Notes: generated by a model not told the origin, from the letters alone. A stretch of DNA of 64,000 bases from Paraburkholderia aromaticivorans (GCF_002278075.1 NZ_CP022989.1:930001-994000); one strand, 5' to 3'; shown: positions 20,046 through 30,593, counted from the first letter of the stretch. Translations and numbers: made by a program.

Positions 20046-20546
20046 GTTGGTCCAATGCCACAACGCCCGCCCAGCACCCGCCCCGCGCCTGATTGCTTCG
20101 TTGCGCCAATCACCCGCGAGGCCTGCACCGAGCGGCCGGAGACCGTCAATCGACGCGCGGCAATTTTTTCGTCGCGGGTTCTCCTTGATTGCACAAAACA
20201 AAATTGTCGTGCCAGGATGAGGCCGTAGCTTCATGACGTCACGTTGCGAGAGCCGGTCCATAGCGGCTCCGCAAATTGCGCAGGGCGCCCTGCCGGGCAC
20301 CAGAGAGTGTGGGTCCGGCGGCGGCTTCAGGTAGCAGGCGTGACGCTCATCATCGGCGCGTGGGGTCGCGTCGGCCGTTTGGGTTCATCCCGTGCGATCT
20401 CGACTAGCGTGCGTGCGCCTTCGGCGCACTCCGTACGCGAGTGTGCTTTTGTTTGTCGAAAACTCGCCGAAAGGCAAATGTCAGAAATGACGTTCGATAG
20501 ACGGGCATCACGGTGTTCAGGGCAGGTTTTCGAGGCAGGTGCGTCA
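20046..20546. other. Intergenic region upstream of the secreted hydrolase
   Basis: About 500 bp with no convincing gene. The hydrolase frame is open through part of it, but the signal peptide begins only at 20547. One stable hairpin is visible at 20413-20429 (gtgcgcc / ggcgcac around a TTC turn), 117 bp before the start codon, so it would lie in a long 5' leader. I see no recognised riboswitch. Confidence 0.5.
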
Positions 20547-21812
20547 ATGGTGTTCAGCAAGGTTCTGACGAAGTGTGCGGTGATCTGTGCAGCGGCTGCG
20601 TGCACTGTCGCGCTCGCGCACGCCGACCCGCTCGCCGACACCCAGGCAGGACCGCTGACCCGGGCTCACGTTCCGCGTATTGCGCTCGACGACGACGTTT
20701 ATCTGCCCAGCGCGGGCCTCAACGAACAGATCATCCGCGTGCCGGTCGACGCAGCCGGCACGGTCACCCTCGAAACGACGATCTACAAGCCAGACGGCGC
20801 GGGCCCGTTTCCGATGATCGTTTTCAACCACGGCAAGATTCCCGGCGACCCACGCGCGCAGGAGCGCAGCGACCCGCTGCCGTTCGCACGTGAATTCGTG
20901 CGCCGCGGCTACGTGGTAGTGGCGCCGAACCGCCAGGGTTTCGGCCGCTCGGACGGCGTGTACGAGCAAGACGGTTGCGATGTCGAAAAAAACGGCCTCG
21001 GTCAGGCCGGCGACGTCGCTGCAACGATCGACTTCATGTCGAAGCAGCCTTACGTGGACGCGACCCATATTGTCGTAGCCGGCACTTCGCACGGCGGCCT
21101 TGCGACGATCGCGTACGGCACTGAGGCCGCGCCGGGCGTGCGGGCACTGATCAATTTTTCCGGCGGCTTGCGGCAGGATGCCTGCAGCGACTGGCAGGGC
21201 AACCTGACGCGCGCGTTCGGCGCGTACGGCGAGAAGACCAAGGTGCCGTCGCTGTGGATGTACGGCGATAACGATTCCGTCTGGAACGCGCCGCTGGTGG
21301 CGGGCATGTACGCCGCGTACGGTGCGCATGGCGCGAGCGTCAAGATGGTGGATTTCGGCAACTACAAGAACGACGCGCACCGGCTGGTCGGCGACCGCGA
21401 CGGCGTGCACGTGTGGTGGCCGGCTGTCGAGGCTTTCCTTGCGCGTGTCGGGATGCCGACGGGTGTGCAATATCGCGTGTCGGATCCTTCCACGCCGAAA
21501 GCGAGCGGGTTTGCCGCTGTCGATGCGGTCGATGCCGTGCCGTTTGTCGACGAAGCCGGGCGCAATGGGTATCGGAATTTCCTGCATCAGTTTCCTAGCC
21601 GGGCTTTTGCTGTGTCTGATACCGGGGCCTGGTCGTGGGCTGAAGGCGGCGACGATCCGATGTCGGTTGCCGTGGCGAATTGTCAGAAGCAGAGTTCGGC
21701 GCCTTGCCGGTTGTATGCGGTGAATAATGCGGTGGTTTGGGGGGATCAGTCTTCGCAGACGGCTGAGAGCGGTGGTGCCGATGCTCGGCGGGATGTGGCT
21801 AGTCGGGAGTAA
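20547..21812 (+). CDS. Secreted alpha/beta hydrolase (dienelactone-hydrolase-like)
   Basis: A 421-residue protein with a signal peptide (hydrophobic core near 8-25, AHA-D cleavage near 27). The catalytic triad is readable: Ser181 in GTSHGG, Asp241 or Asp243 in YGDNDSVW, and His278 in NDAHRL. The fold includes FNHGKIPGD (oxyanion region) and FVRRGYVVVAPNRQGFG. Residues after about 300 form an extra C-terminal domain with two Cys (CQKQSSAPC), likely a disulfide. It resembles dienelactone hydrolases and prolyl oligopeptidase-like esterases; the substrate is unknown. The dispersed repeat starts right after the stop codon. The upstream extension to 20244 is not used because it has no signal peptide. 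Confidence 0.82.
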   Translation: MVFSKVLTKCAVICAAAACTVALAHADPLADTQAGPLTRAHVPRIALDDDVYLPSAGLNEQIIRVPVDAAGTVTLETTIYKPDGAGPFPMIVFNHGKIPGDPRAQERSDPLPFAREFVRRGYVVVAPNRQGFGRSDGVYEQDGCDVEKNGLGQAGDVAATIDFMSKQPYVDATHIVVAGTSHGGLATIAYGTEAAPGVRALINFSGGLRQDACSDWQGNLTRAFGAYGEKTKVPSLWMYGDNDSVWNAPLVAGMYAAYGAHGASVKMVDFGNYKNDAHRLVGDRDGVHVWWPAVEAFLARVGMPTGVQYRVSDPSTPKASGFAAVDAVDAVPFVDEAGRNGYRNFLHQFPSRAFAVSDTGAWSWAEGGDDPMSVAVANCQKQSSAPCRLYAVNNAVVWGDQSSQTAESGGADARRDVASRE

Positions 21813-21815
21813 GGG

Positions 21816-21977
21816 GTTTTTGCCTGCTCGGCGGGTTTTTTTGTCTGTGTTCTCGTTGGTGTTGGCCTTTCCTTGTTTTCTTACTGGTCTATTGGCGTTG
21901 CCCCTGTGCGGGGCGGCACCTACTTTCTTTGCCGCGGCAAAGAAAGTAGGTAAAGAAAGCCGCTTTGGACCGCCAGC
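21816..21977 (+). repeat. Dispersed palindromic repeat, left copy, outer part
   Basis: First part of a ~285-bp repeat interrupted by the insertion sequence; it continues at 23350. It runs from tttttgcctgctcggcgggt through the hairpin gcccctgtgcggggc to a 34-bp perfect palindrome at 21918-21951 (arms acctactttctttgccg and its complement, no spacer). The other copy of the same sequence is inverted at 23746-24034. Frames through this DNA (for example on either strand ending in PTFFAAAKK) come from the repeat and are not genes. I recall this sequence as widespread in Paraburkholderia intergenic DNA. Confidence 0.85.
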
Positions 21978-22005
21978 GGACCTATCCGCGATTTCGTGGG
22001 CGGGG
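21978..22005 (+). repeat. Left terminal inverted repeat of the IS
   Basis: ggacctatccgcgattt onward. It differs from the right end at repeat positions 7, 13, 14 and 26 only. Confidence 0.9.
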
Positions 22006-22027
22006 CATATCATGAGGGATCAAGGTC

Positions 22028-23302
22028 ATGGATATGCCGATGAAAAAGAAACGGACAGCAGCGTCTCAGGCAGCGGCCCGCGGGCCGCTGCCTGAACTGC
22101 CAGATGAGTTGATGGATCAACTGGTCAAAGGGCCTATGTCGCCCGGCGACGTTCAAGACCTGATGCTGGCATTCAACAAGGCCATCATCGAACGGGCGAT
22201 GGGCGCCGAGATGAATCTGCATCTGGGTTACCCGTCCGGCCAGGTCAAGCCGCTCGGTCAGGTCAACGAACGCAACGGCGCCAGTGGCAAAACCGTCATG
22301 ACCGACCGCGGCCCGGTTCGGGTCGAGATCCCACGCGACCGGGACGGCAGCTTCGAGCCGATCCTCATTCCCAAGCACGAGCGCCGTTTTACCGGCTTCG
22401 ACGAGCGCATCATCGCGATGTACGCGCGTGGCATGAGTGTGCGTGAGATCCGCGCTTTTCTAGCCGAGAGCTACGGAACCGAGGTCTCGCCCGATTTCAT
22501 CAGTTCGGTGACCGACGAAGTCATGGCCGAAGCCTTCGCCTGGCAAAGTCGTCCGCTCGAGACGATGTATCCGGTGGTGTTCTTCGACGCGCTGCGGGTC
22601 AAGATTCGCGACGGCGGCATGGTCAGCAATAAGGCCGTGTACCTGGCGCTGGGCATCCAGGCCGACGGCCAGCGCGACGTGCTGGGGCTCTGGATCGAGC
22701 AGACCGAAGGCGCGAAGTTCTGGCTCAAGGTGTTCAACGAACTCAAGACGCGCGGCTGTCAGGACATCCTGATCGCCGTGGTGGATGGTCTGAAGGGTTT
22801 GCCCGAGGCAATCGCTGCGGTCTACCCCCGTGCCACCGTGCAGACCTGCATCGTGCATTTGATCCGCAATAGCCTGGAATTTGCCAACTACAAGGACCGC
22901 AAAGCGCTCGCCCAAGCGTTGAGACCGATCTATGCTGCCGCCAGCGCAGAGGCCGCAGAGCAAGCGTTACGCGACTTCGCCGAAGGGCCATGGGGCGCCA
23001 AATACCCGATGATCGTCCAATGCTGGCAGCGTGCCTGGGAGCACGTCATACCGTTCTTCGTGTTCCCCCCGGACATTCGACGGGTGGTGTACACCACCAA
23101 CGCCATTGAGAGTTTGAACATGCAACTGCGCAAGATCATCAAGACGCGAGGCCATTTCCCGAACGACGAGGCGGCCGTCAAGCTGCTCTGGCTCGCGCTA
23201 CGCAACATGTTGGCGAAATCGGTGCGGAGCACCTTTGATTGGAAATCCGCGATGAACCAGTTTGCTATTCTGTTCGGTGAACGATTTACGCAGGCCCGTT
23301 GA
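22028..23302 (+). CDS. IS256-family (Mutator-type) transposase
   Basis: A 424-residue DDE transposase that cuts and rejoins the element ends. The catalytic acidic residues can be placed at Asp187 (VVFFDALRVK), Asp253 (AVVDGLKGLPEAI) and Glu361 (TNAIESLNMQLRK). The Mutator-type hallmark around CIVHLIRNSL and the YTTNAIE motif are present. Length is normal and no frameshift is seen. The N-terminus is Lys/Arg-rich (MKKKRTAAS), as expected for end binding. Confidence 0.96.
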   Translation: MDMPMKKKRTAASQAAARGPLPELPDELMDQLVKGPMSPGDVQDLMLAFNKAIIERAMGAEMNLHLGYPSGQVKPLGQVNERNGASGKTVMTDRGPVRVEIPRDRDGSFEPILIPKHERRFTGFDERIIAMYARGMSVREIRAFLAESYGTEVSPDFISSVTDEVMAEAFAWQSRPLETMYPVVFFDALRVKIRDGGMVSNKAVYLALGIQADGQRDVLGLWIEQTEGAKFWLKVFNELKTRGCQDILIAVVDGLKGLPEAIAAVYPRATVQTCIVHLIRNSLEFANYKDRKALAQALRPIYAAASAEAAEQALRDFAEGPWGAKYPMIVQCWQRAWEHVIPFFVFPPDIRRVVYTTNAIESLNMQLRKIIKTRGHFPNDEAAVKLLWLALRNMLAKSVRSTFDWKSAMNQFAILFGERFTQAR

Positions 23303-23321
23303 GCACGAGGGTTTTTAACCG

Positions 23322-23349
23322 CCTCGCCCACGAAAATGCGGACAGGTCC
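23322..23349 (-). repeat. Right terminal inverted repeat of the IS
   Basis: Its complement reads ggacctgtccgcatttt onward, matching the left end at 24 of 28 positions. Confidence 0.9.
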
Positions 23350-23480
23350 CCGCCAGCTCATAAGCGGGTCTCCCGCACAGCCACGGTAGTGGCCCATCTG
23401 GAATCCGTGCCCTCGCACATTCCGCCTTCGTGACAAGGCAGTCATTCTTCCGGCGACGCTGCGCGCGCCGTCGCGGTACC
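23350..23480 (+). repeat. Dispersed repeat, left copy, inner part
   Basis: Continuation of the repeat begun at 21816 after the IS. It carries the conserved block cacggtagtggcccatctgg (near 23382-23401), which reappears inverted in the right copy. Removing the IS and one target duplication restores an uninterrupted copy of about 285 bp. The inner edge is approximate. Confidence 0.8.
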
Positions 23481-23745
23481 TCATTCAAACCACGTCGTAC
23501 CCACCGCCTGCAGTACCTCTCGGTTCAGCTTCCCTTCCTTCTCGACGGCACTTCGTACCCTGCTCTTTTTTGCGGCGGCCCCTCGTAAAGCTGCTGGTGA
23601 CTTCTTCTACCGGCTGGTCTCTTGAATCGGTGCTGCGTCCTGCCTCGTCAAAATTCCGAAGCCACTGGCCAACCACTTCAGCGCCACGCCGAGGCGAAGC
23701 CGACGGCCCCCACTGCCTAAGAACGAAGCCTCTGTCTTGAACGCA
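23481..23745. other. Unique segment between inverted repeat copies
   Basis: About 265 bp separating the two inverted copies. A frame on the minus strand (23485-23796, 103 codons) crosses it but is highly charged, lacks a Shine-Dalgarno and runs into the repeat, so I do not call a gene. No other structure is evident. Confidence 0.5.
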
Positions 23746-24034
23746 CCGTTCCGGCGCGCGCGCAGCACGAGGCGGGAAGCACGACTGCTGTGTCACGAGC
23801 GCGGAAAGTGCGACGACACAGATTCCAGATGGGCCACTACCGTGACTGTGCGGGGGACCCGCCTAAGAGCTGGTGTGAAGCGGCCGCGGCTTTCTTTGCT
23901 TACTTTCTTTGCGGCGGCAAAGAAAGTAGGTGCCGCCCCGCACAGGGGCAACACTAATAGACCACCAAGAAAGCAAGGAAAGGCCAACACCCAAAGAGAA
24001 CCCAGCCCACACCCGCCGAGCAGGCAAAAAAACA
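23746..24034 (-). repeat. Dispersed palindromic repeat, right (inverted) copy
   Basis: Inverted copy of the repeat at 21816-23480, uninterrupted and about 288 bp. Its palindrome has decayed slightly: 12-bp arms (tactttctttgc / gcaaagaaagta) around a 4-nt centre at 23901-23928. The block gcccctgtgcggggcggcac is conserved exactly in its complement. It lies upstream of bioA and ends about 240 bp before that gene. Confidence 0.85.
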
Positions 24035-24277
24035 CCCACACCCCCAATTTCCCGCCAGTAAAACCCAACTACTTTGCCGTCGCTAACTGCGCCGATCATG
24101 AACCATCGATCGAAAACAGACCCCACCTGCGCGGAACAGCCCACAACCCCGGCGCCGCAGGCAAAAACCGCCCACCTACCCCCTAGTGCACAGCACGAAA
24201 TAAACCGCTAATCTCAACCCCGCACGCCCGCCAAGGGCCGCGCGCAGCGCAGAAAAAAGACGCGCAGCACGCCCAAA

Positions 24278-25695
24278 ATGGCCCTAAAAAAGCCACGCCG
24301 CGCAGCGGCAAAAAAAAGTACCCTGGAGTACCCTTTGGAAACGTCAGCACCACAGTCAACCTCCCCCGAAGACTGGATCACCCGCAGCCTGCGCGCCGTC
24401 TGGCACCCCTGCACCCAGATGAAGCACCACGAACGCCTGCCGCTCGTGCCCGTCGCGCGCGGTCAAGGCGCATGGCTGTACGATCGCGCCGGTCATCGCT
24501 ATCTGGATGCCATCAGCTCCTGGTGGGTCAACCTGTTCGGTCACGCCAATCCGCGCATCAACGCGGCATTGAAACACCAACTCGACACGCTCGAACACGC
24601 AATGCTCGCCGGCTGCACGCATGAACCGGCCATCGAACTCGCGGAGCGACTCGGCGCCCTCACCGGCAACACGCTCGGCCATGCCTTCTTCGCATCGGAC
24701 GGCGCGTCCGCCGTCGAAATCGCCTTGAAGATGAGCTTCCACTCGTGGCGCAATCGCGGTTTCGCCGACAAGCAGGAATTCGTCTGCATCGCCAACAGCT
24801 ATCACGGCGAAACCATCGGCGCGCTCGGCGTCACCGATGTCGCACTTTTCAAGGACGCCTACGATCCGTTGATCCGCCACGCGCACGTCGTGGCATCGCC
24901 CGATGCGCGCCTCGCGCAAGCCGGCGAGAGCGCTGCCGATGTCGCGCGCCGAGCGCTCGATCACGTTCGCTCACTGTTCGAAGCACGCGCCACGAAAATC
25001 GCCGCGGTAATCGTCGAGCCACTGGTGCAGTGCGCGGCCGGCATGGCCATGCACGACGCGTCCTATATCGCCGGATTGCGCACCCTGTGCGATCAGTACG
25101 GCGTGCATCTGATCGCCGATGAAATCGCCGTCGGCTGCGGGCGCACCGGCACCTTCTTCGCATGCGAACAGGCCGGTATCTGGCCAGACTTCATCTGTCT
25201 GTCCAAAGGCATCAGCGGCGGCTATCTGCCGCTCTCGATCGTGTTGTCGCGCAATGAAATTTTCGAAGCCTTCTATCACGACGACACCGCGCGCGGCTTC
25301 CTGCACTCGCATTCGTACACGGGCAATCCGCTGGCCTGCCGGGCGGCGCTCGCCACACTCGATCTGTTCGAGAGCGACGACGTTCTGGCCGCCAACACGC
25401 GCAAGTCCGCGACGCTGAAAACCGCACTCGCACCACTCGCCACCCACGAACGCGTTCGCAATCTGCGCCAGTGCGGCACGATCTTCGCGTTCGACGCCGT
25501 GATCGACGATGCTCAGCAAGCCAGAACATTCTCGCGCCGCTTCTTCGAAAACGCGTTGCAGCGCGAATTGCTGCTGCGCCCGATCGCGACCACGGTGTAT
25601 CTGATGCCCCCTTATATCCTCGACGACGAAGAACTCGCGCTGCTCGCCTCGCGCACGCGTGAGACCTTCGACGCCACGCTTGCGGAGACCCGCTG

Positions 25696-25696
<1 letters not shown>
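24278..25696 (+). CDS. bioA: Adenosylmethionine--8-amino-7-oxononanoate aminotransferase
   Basis: BioA converts 8-amino-7-oxononanoate to 7,8-diaminononanoate with S-adenosylmethionine as amino donor. It is a class III PLP aminotransferase of 472 residues from this ATG. The PLP lysine is Lys310 ([13 protein letters not shown]), and [19 protein letters not shown] and [12 protein letters not shown] are typical. [11 protein letters not shown] near the N-terminus is the BioA hallmark. The ATG has no Shine-Dalgarno. A TTG at 24335 has GGAG at good spacing and would remove a 19-residue Lys/Arg-rich extension, so it may be the true start. First gene of the bioAFDB operon. Confidence 0.95.
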
Positions 25697-26876
<1,180 letters not shown>

Positions 26877-26880
<4 letters not shown>

Positions 26881-27608
26881 GTGGCGCGAAGCAAAACGCA
26901 CTGTCTTTATTCGTCACCGGCACCGATACGGAAATCGGCAAGACATTCGTCTCGTCGGCGCTGTTGCGCGGCTTCGTCCGCGAAGGCCTGCAAGCCGCCG
27001 CGATGAAGCCGATCGCGGCCGGCGCATTCGAACTGAACGGCGCGCTGCATAACGAGGACGCGGATCAACTGGACGCCGCCTCGAACGTCCTGCTGCCGCC
27101 CGACATGCGCACGCCCTATCTGCTGAGGGAACCGGCCGCGCCGCACATCGCGGCTGCGCTGGAAAACGTCACGTTCGATCTCGATCACATCGTCGACTGT
27201 CACACGCAAGCGCTCCAGCGCGCGGAGATCGTCGTGGTGGAAGGCGTCGGCGGATTTCGCGTGCCGTTGACCGCCACCCAGGATACCGCCGATCTCGCCG
27301 TCGCCCTGAAGCTGCCGGTCGTGCTGGTGGTCGGCATGCGGCTCGGCTGCATCAGCCATGCGCTGCTTACCGCCGAGGCGATCGCCGCGCGCGGGCTCAC
27401 GCTCGCGGGCTGGGTCGCCAACCGCATCGATCCGGACATGACCTTTCCCGACGAAAACATCGCGTCGATCCGCGCGCATCTCGCCCGCGATTACGACGCG
27501 CCGCTGCTCGGCATCGTGCCGCGTCTGAGCCCGGCTTCGCCCGAGCTCGCCGCGCAGCAACTCGACATCAACCGGCTTCTGCAGACGCTGCGCCATACGC
27601 AGCGCTGA
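26877..27608 (+). CDS. bioD: Dethiobiotin synthetase
   Basis: BioD closes the ureido ring of biotin from diaminononanoate, CO2 and ATP. It has 243 residues with the P-loop GTDTEIGKT (15-23) and the second motif [12 protein letters not shown]. The ATG overlaps the bioF stop by 4 bp (ATGA). The frame is open further upstream inside bioF, but only this start places the P-loop as in the family. Confidence 0.96.
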
Positions 27609-27646
27609 CCACCCATCACATCCATCCATCCATGAGGATCGACGAC

Positions 27647-28726
27647 ATGACGCAACTGAACATCGCTCCGGCGTCCGCCGAGACGGCCGCCAACAACAAC
27701 AACGCCGCCGCCGGCTCGAAGCAGATCGCGCGCTGGCGCGTGGCGGATATCGTCGCGTTGTACGAACTGCCGTTCAACGACCTGATGTTCCGGGCACAGC
27801 AAACCCATCGCGAACATTTCGATGCGAATACCGTGCAGTTGTCGACGCTGTTGTCGATCAAGACCGGCGGCTGCGAAGAAGATTGCGCGTACTGTCCGCA
27901 GTCGGTGCATCACGACACGGGCCTGCAAGCCGACAAGCTGATGCCGGTCGACGAAGTGCTCGCCGCCGCGAAGCTCGCCAAGGAAAACGGCGCGACGCGT
28001 TTCTGCATGGGCGCCGCGTGGCGCAACCCGAAAGACCGTCACCTCGAACCGATCAAGGACATGATCCGCGGCGTGAAGGCCATGGGCCTCGAAACCTGTG
28101 TGACGCTCGGCATGCTCGAAACGCATCAGGCGCGGGGACTGCGCGAAGCGGGCCTCGACTACTACAACCACAATCTCGATACCTCGCCGGAGTTCTACGG
28201 CCAGATCATTTCGACGCGCACGTATCAGGATCGCCTCGACACGCTCGAACGTGTGCGCGACGCCGGCATCAACGTCTGCTGCGGCGGAATTGTCGGCCTG
28301 GGCGAGTCGCGCCGTGAGCGCGCGGGGCTGATCGCGCAACTCGCGAATATGGAGCCGTATCCGGAATCGGTGCCCATCAACAATCTGGTGCAGGTGGAAG
28401 GCACGCCGCTGACCGGCACCGAAGCGATCGACCCGTTCGAATTCGTGCGCACGATCGCGATTGCGCGCATCACCATGCCGCGCGCGATGGTGCGTCTGTC
28501 CGCGGGCCGCGAGCAGATGAACGAAGCGTTGCAGGCGATGTGCTTCCTCGCCGGCGCGAACTCGATTTTCTACGGCGATCAATTGCTGACCACGAGCAAT
28601 CCGCAAGCCGAAGCCGACCGCAAGCTGCTTGAGCGTCTGGGCATTCGCGCCGAGGCCGCGCAACAGATGCCGCTCGATCAAAGCGGCTGCGAGCACGGCT
28701 GTGATAAACACGCCGCGCCGAACTGA
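27647..28726 (+). CDS. bioB: Biotin synthase
   Basis: BioB inserts sulfur into dethiobiotin by radical S-adenosylmethionine chemistry. It has 359 residues. The radical SAM cluster ligands are Cys76, Cys80 and Cys83 ([13 protein letters not shown]); the Y-N-H-N-L-D-T motif and the LMEG-like [16 protein letters not shown] region are present. I chose the ATG at 27647 because GAGG lies nine bases upstream; the in-frame ATG at 27632 forms part of that site. It starts 38 bp after bioD. A strong terminator follows. bioC and bioH, which make the pimeloyl precursor, are not in the window. Confidence 0.97.
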   Translation: MTQLNIAPASAETAANNNNAAAGSKQIARWRVADIVALYELPFNDLMFRAQQTHREHFDANTVQLSTLLSIKTGGCEEDCAYCPQSVHHDTGLQADKLMPVDEVLAAAKLAKENGATRFCMGAAWRNPKDRHLEPIKDMIRGVKAMGLETCVTLGMLETHQARGLREAGLDYYNHNLDTSPEFYGQIISTRTYQDRLDTLERVRDAGINVCCGGIVGLGESRRERAGLIAQLANMEPYPESVPINNLVQVEGTPLTGTEAIDPFEFVRTIAIARITMPRAMVRLSAGREQMNEALQAMCFLAGANSIFYGDQLLTTSNPQAEADRKLLERLGIRAEAAQQMPLDQSGCEHGCDKHAAPN

Positions 28727-28761
28727 GCGCACGCGTCGCGTGCAATAAAACACGTGCGATA

Positions 28762-28798
28762 AAAAAGGCTGCCTCGTTTTGTACGAGGCAGCCTTTTT
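28762..28798. terminator. Bidirectional terminator between bioB and sulfate-binding gene
   Basis: A 15-bp perfect stem (aaaaaggctgcctcg at 28762-28776, complement at 28784-28798) with a 7-nt loop. A-run and T-run ends serve both convergent genes. Confidence 0.93.
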
Positions 28799-28816
28799 AC
28801 TTAAGAAGCCGAAGTA

Positions 28817-29842
28817 TTATTTCTTGTCGACGATGATCTGATCAAACGTCCCGCCGTCGGAAAAATGGGTTTGCTGCGCTTTCTGCCAGCTGCCGAACAT
28901 TTCTTCGACCGTGAACGTCTTGACCGGCTTGAACTCCGCCGCATGCTTCGCGAGCACCGTCTTGTCGCGCGGACGCAGATGATGCTGCGCGATGATTTCC
29001 TGCGCGGCCGGCGACCACAGATAGTCGAGGTACGCCTGCGCTTCCTTGCGCGTGCCGCGCTTGTCGACCACCTTGTCGACGATCGAAACCGGCGGCGCCG
29101 CCAGCAAGCTCACCGACGGATACACCGCCTCGAAGTTGCCGCCGCCCACGCCCGTGTCCATCAGCGCCACTTCGTTTTCGAACGTCACCAGCACGTCGCC
29201 GATACCGCGCTGCGTGAACGTGGTCGTCGCGCCGCGGCCGCCCGTGTCGAGTACCGGCACGTTCTTGAAGAGCGCTTTTTCGAAGTCGAGCGCCTGCGCG
29301 TCGGTGCCGCCGTGCTGCTTGCGATAACCCCAGGCGGCCAGATACGTGTAGCGCCCGTTACCCGATGTCTTCGGGTTGGCGATCACCACCTGCACGCCGG
29401 GCCTGGCGAGATCGTCCCAGTCCTTGATGTGTTTCGGATTGCCCTTGCGTACCAGGAACACCATCGTCGTGGTGTACGGCGCGCTGTCGTCGGGCAGGCG
29501 CGTGCGCCAGTTCGCCGGCACCAGTTGGCCTTTCTCGGCAAGCAGGTCGATGTCGTTCGGCTGATTCATCGTCACCACGTCGGCCTGCAAGCCTTGCAGC
29601 ACCGACAGCGCCTGTGCGCTCGACGCGCCATGCGACTGGCGGATCGACACGGTTTCGCCGCTCTTCTGCTTGTACGCGGCAATGAAGCCGGCGTTGATGT
29701 CCTTGTACAACTCACGCGTCACGTCGTACGACACGTTGAGCAGCGACGCATCCGCATGCGCCGTCGACACGCCCGCCAGCGCGAGCGTGATTGCCGTCAT
29801 GCCGGCCGCCAGCCAGCGCGAAGTCCCCGTCTTGCCTGCCAT
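28817..29842 (-). CDS. Sulfate ABC transporter substrate-binding protein
   Basis: A 341-residue periplasmic sulfate/thiosulfate-binding protein (Sbp/CysP family). The signal peptide ends near Ala30. The mature start LLNVSYDVTRELYKDIN and the motifs RQSHGASSAQA and TSGNGRYTYLAAWGY are characteristic. The ATG at 29842 gives the signal peptide; a longer frame does not. No cysT, cysW or cysA follows, so it is an orphan binding protein that must use a transporter encoded elsewhere. It converges on bioB and shares its terminator; a functional link through sulfur demand is only a guess. Confidence 0.94.
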   Translation of the reverse strand: MAGKTGTSRWLAAGMTAITLALAGVSTAHADASLLNVSYDVTRELYKDINAGFIAAYKQKSGETVSIRQSHGASSAQALSVLQGLQADVVTMNQPNDIDLLAEKGQLVPANWRTRLPDDSAPYTTTMVFLVRKGNPKHIKDWDDLARPGVQVVIANPKTSGNGRYTYLAAWGYRKQHGGTDAQALDFEKALFKNVPVLDTGGRGATTTFTQRGIGDVLVTFENEVALMDTGVGGGNFEAVYPSVSLLAAPPVSIVDKVVDKRGTRKEAQAYLDYLWSPAAQEIIAQHHLRPRDKTVLAKHAAEFKPVKTFTVEEMFGSWQKAQQTHFSDGGTFDQIIVDKK

Positions 29843-29990
29843 CCTGTCCCCGCCTATCGTTGATGAAAACCAATGGCCGCACGAACGCGCGGCGTGAAGC
29901 GGGATTCTAACGGATCGCTTACTTGGCCACTGGCACTTAGCCACTGGCTCGTTCGCGCGCCTCGCAATATTCGAACGCCGGCCCGGTCAC

Positions 29991-30593
29991 TCAAACGAAT
30001 GCGTGCTGTGCGGCCTCGAACGACGCCTCGCGAAACCGCAGCGGCGCCGCGCAATGCACCAGCGTGTCGACGAAATATTTCGCGCGCGGCCACGGACCGA
30101 AACCGGCCGCGGTGTTGATATGCCCCGCGTCCCCGAGATTGACGAACGCGCTGCCGAAGCGCTGCGCCAGATCGCGCGCTCCGGCGAGCGGCATCCACGG
30201 GTCGGTTTCACTGCCGATCAGGATGGACGGCACGCCGAGACGCCGCGCGTCGAACGGGCCCGCGAAGGCGAATTTCTGCGGACTCGCGGGCGCCACGAAC
30301 AGCACGCCGACCACGTCGTTCGCGTACGACGCCTGCTGCAACGCGTGCGCGGTCGCAAGGCAGCCGAAGCTATGCGCGGCCAGCACGAACGGCCCGCGCT
30401 CGCGCGCCAGCAGATCGCGCAACGATTTCGCCCACAGCGCGAGGTCCGGCGCGTCCCAGTCAGCCTGTTCGACGCGCAGCGAGCGCGCGAACTGGCGCTC
30501 CAGCCATGTCTGCCAGTGCGCGCCCTCGCTGCCGTGCAAGCCGGGCACGGTAACGAGCCGCGGCGGCCATGTCGATTTGGTGCATGAAAGCAT
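29991..30593 (-). CDS. RBBP9/YdeN-family alpha/beta hydrolase
   Basis: A 200-residue minimal alpha/beta hydrolase. The N-terminal VTVPGLHGSEGAHWQTW motif is the hallmark of the RBBP9/YdeN family. Catalytic residues: Ser75 in AAHSFGCLA, Asp in SETDPWMP, His in GDAGHINTA. The start at 30593 has GAGG upstream; a much longer frame through this strand is not coding. Serine hydrolase activity is likely, with unknown substrate. It is divergent from the leader ORF and reductase gene. Confidence 0.88.
   Translation of the reverse strand: MLSCTKSTWPPRLVTVPGLHGSEGAHWQTWLERQFARSLRVEQADWDAPDLALWAKSLRDLLARERGPFVLAAHSFGCLATAHALQQASYANDVVGVLFVAPASPQKFAFAGPFDARRLGVPSILIGSETDPWMPLAGARDLAQRFGSAFVNLGDAGHINTAAGFGPWPRAKYFVDTLVHCAAPLRFREASFEAAQHAFV

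Larger units (their letters stand above)
21978..23349 (+). mobile_element. IS256-family insertion sequence, complete
   Basis: 1372-bp element with 28-bp terminal inverted repeats (21978-22005 and 23322-23349) that match at 24 of 28 positions and begin ggacct. It is flanked by an exact 8-bp target duplication, ccgccagc at 21970-21977 and 23350-23357. One full-length transposase gene fills the element. Intact ends, duplication and reading frame indicate a recent and potentially still active insertion. It landed within the left copy of a dispersed repeat. Confidence 0.95.

Noticed and set aside
23485..23796. 103-codon frame between the repeat copies, minus strand
   Set aside because: Its 5' end lies within the repeat, there is no Shine-Dalgarno, and composition is charged and low in hydrophobics.
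21727..24144. Several frames in the repeat ending in LPLCGAAPTFFAAAKK
   Set aside because: They arise from the dispersed palindromic repeat on either strand, and have no ribosome-binding site or independent support.
29991..30593. Small hydrolase as a BioH substitute for the biotin operon
   Set aside because: It belongs to the RBBP9/YdeN family, is shorter than BioH and is on the opposite strand beyond another gene. The idea lacks support.
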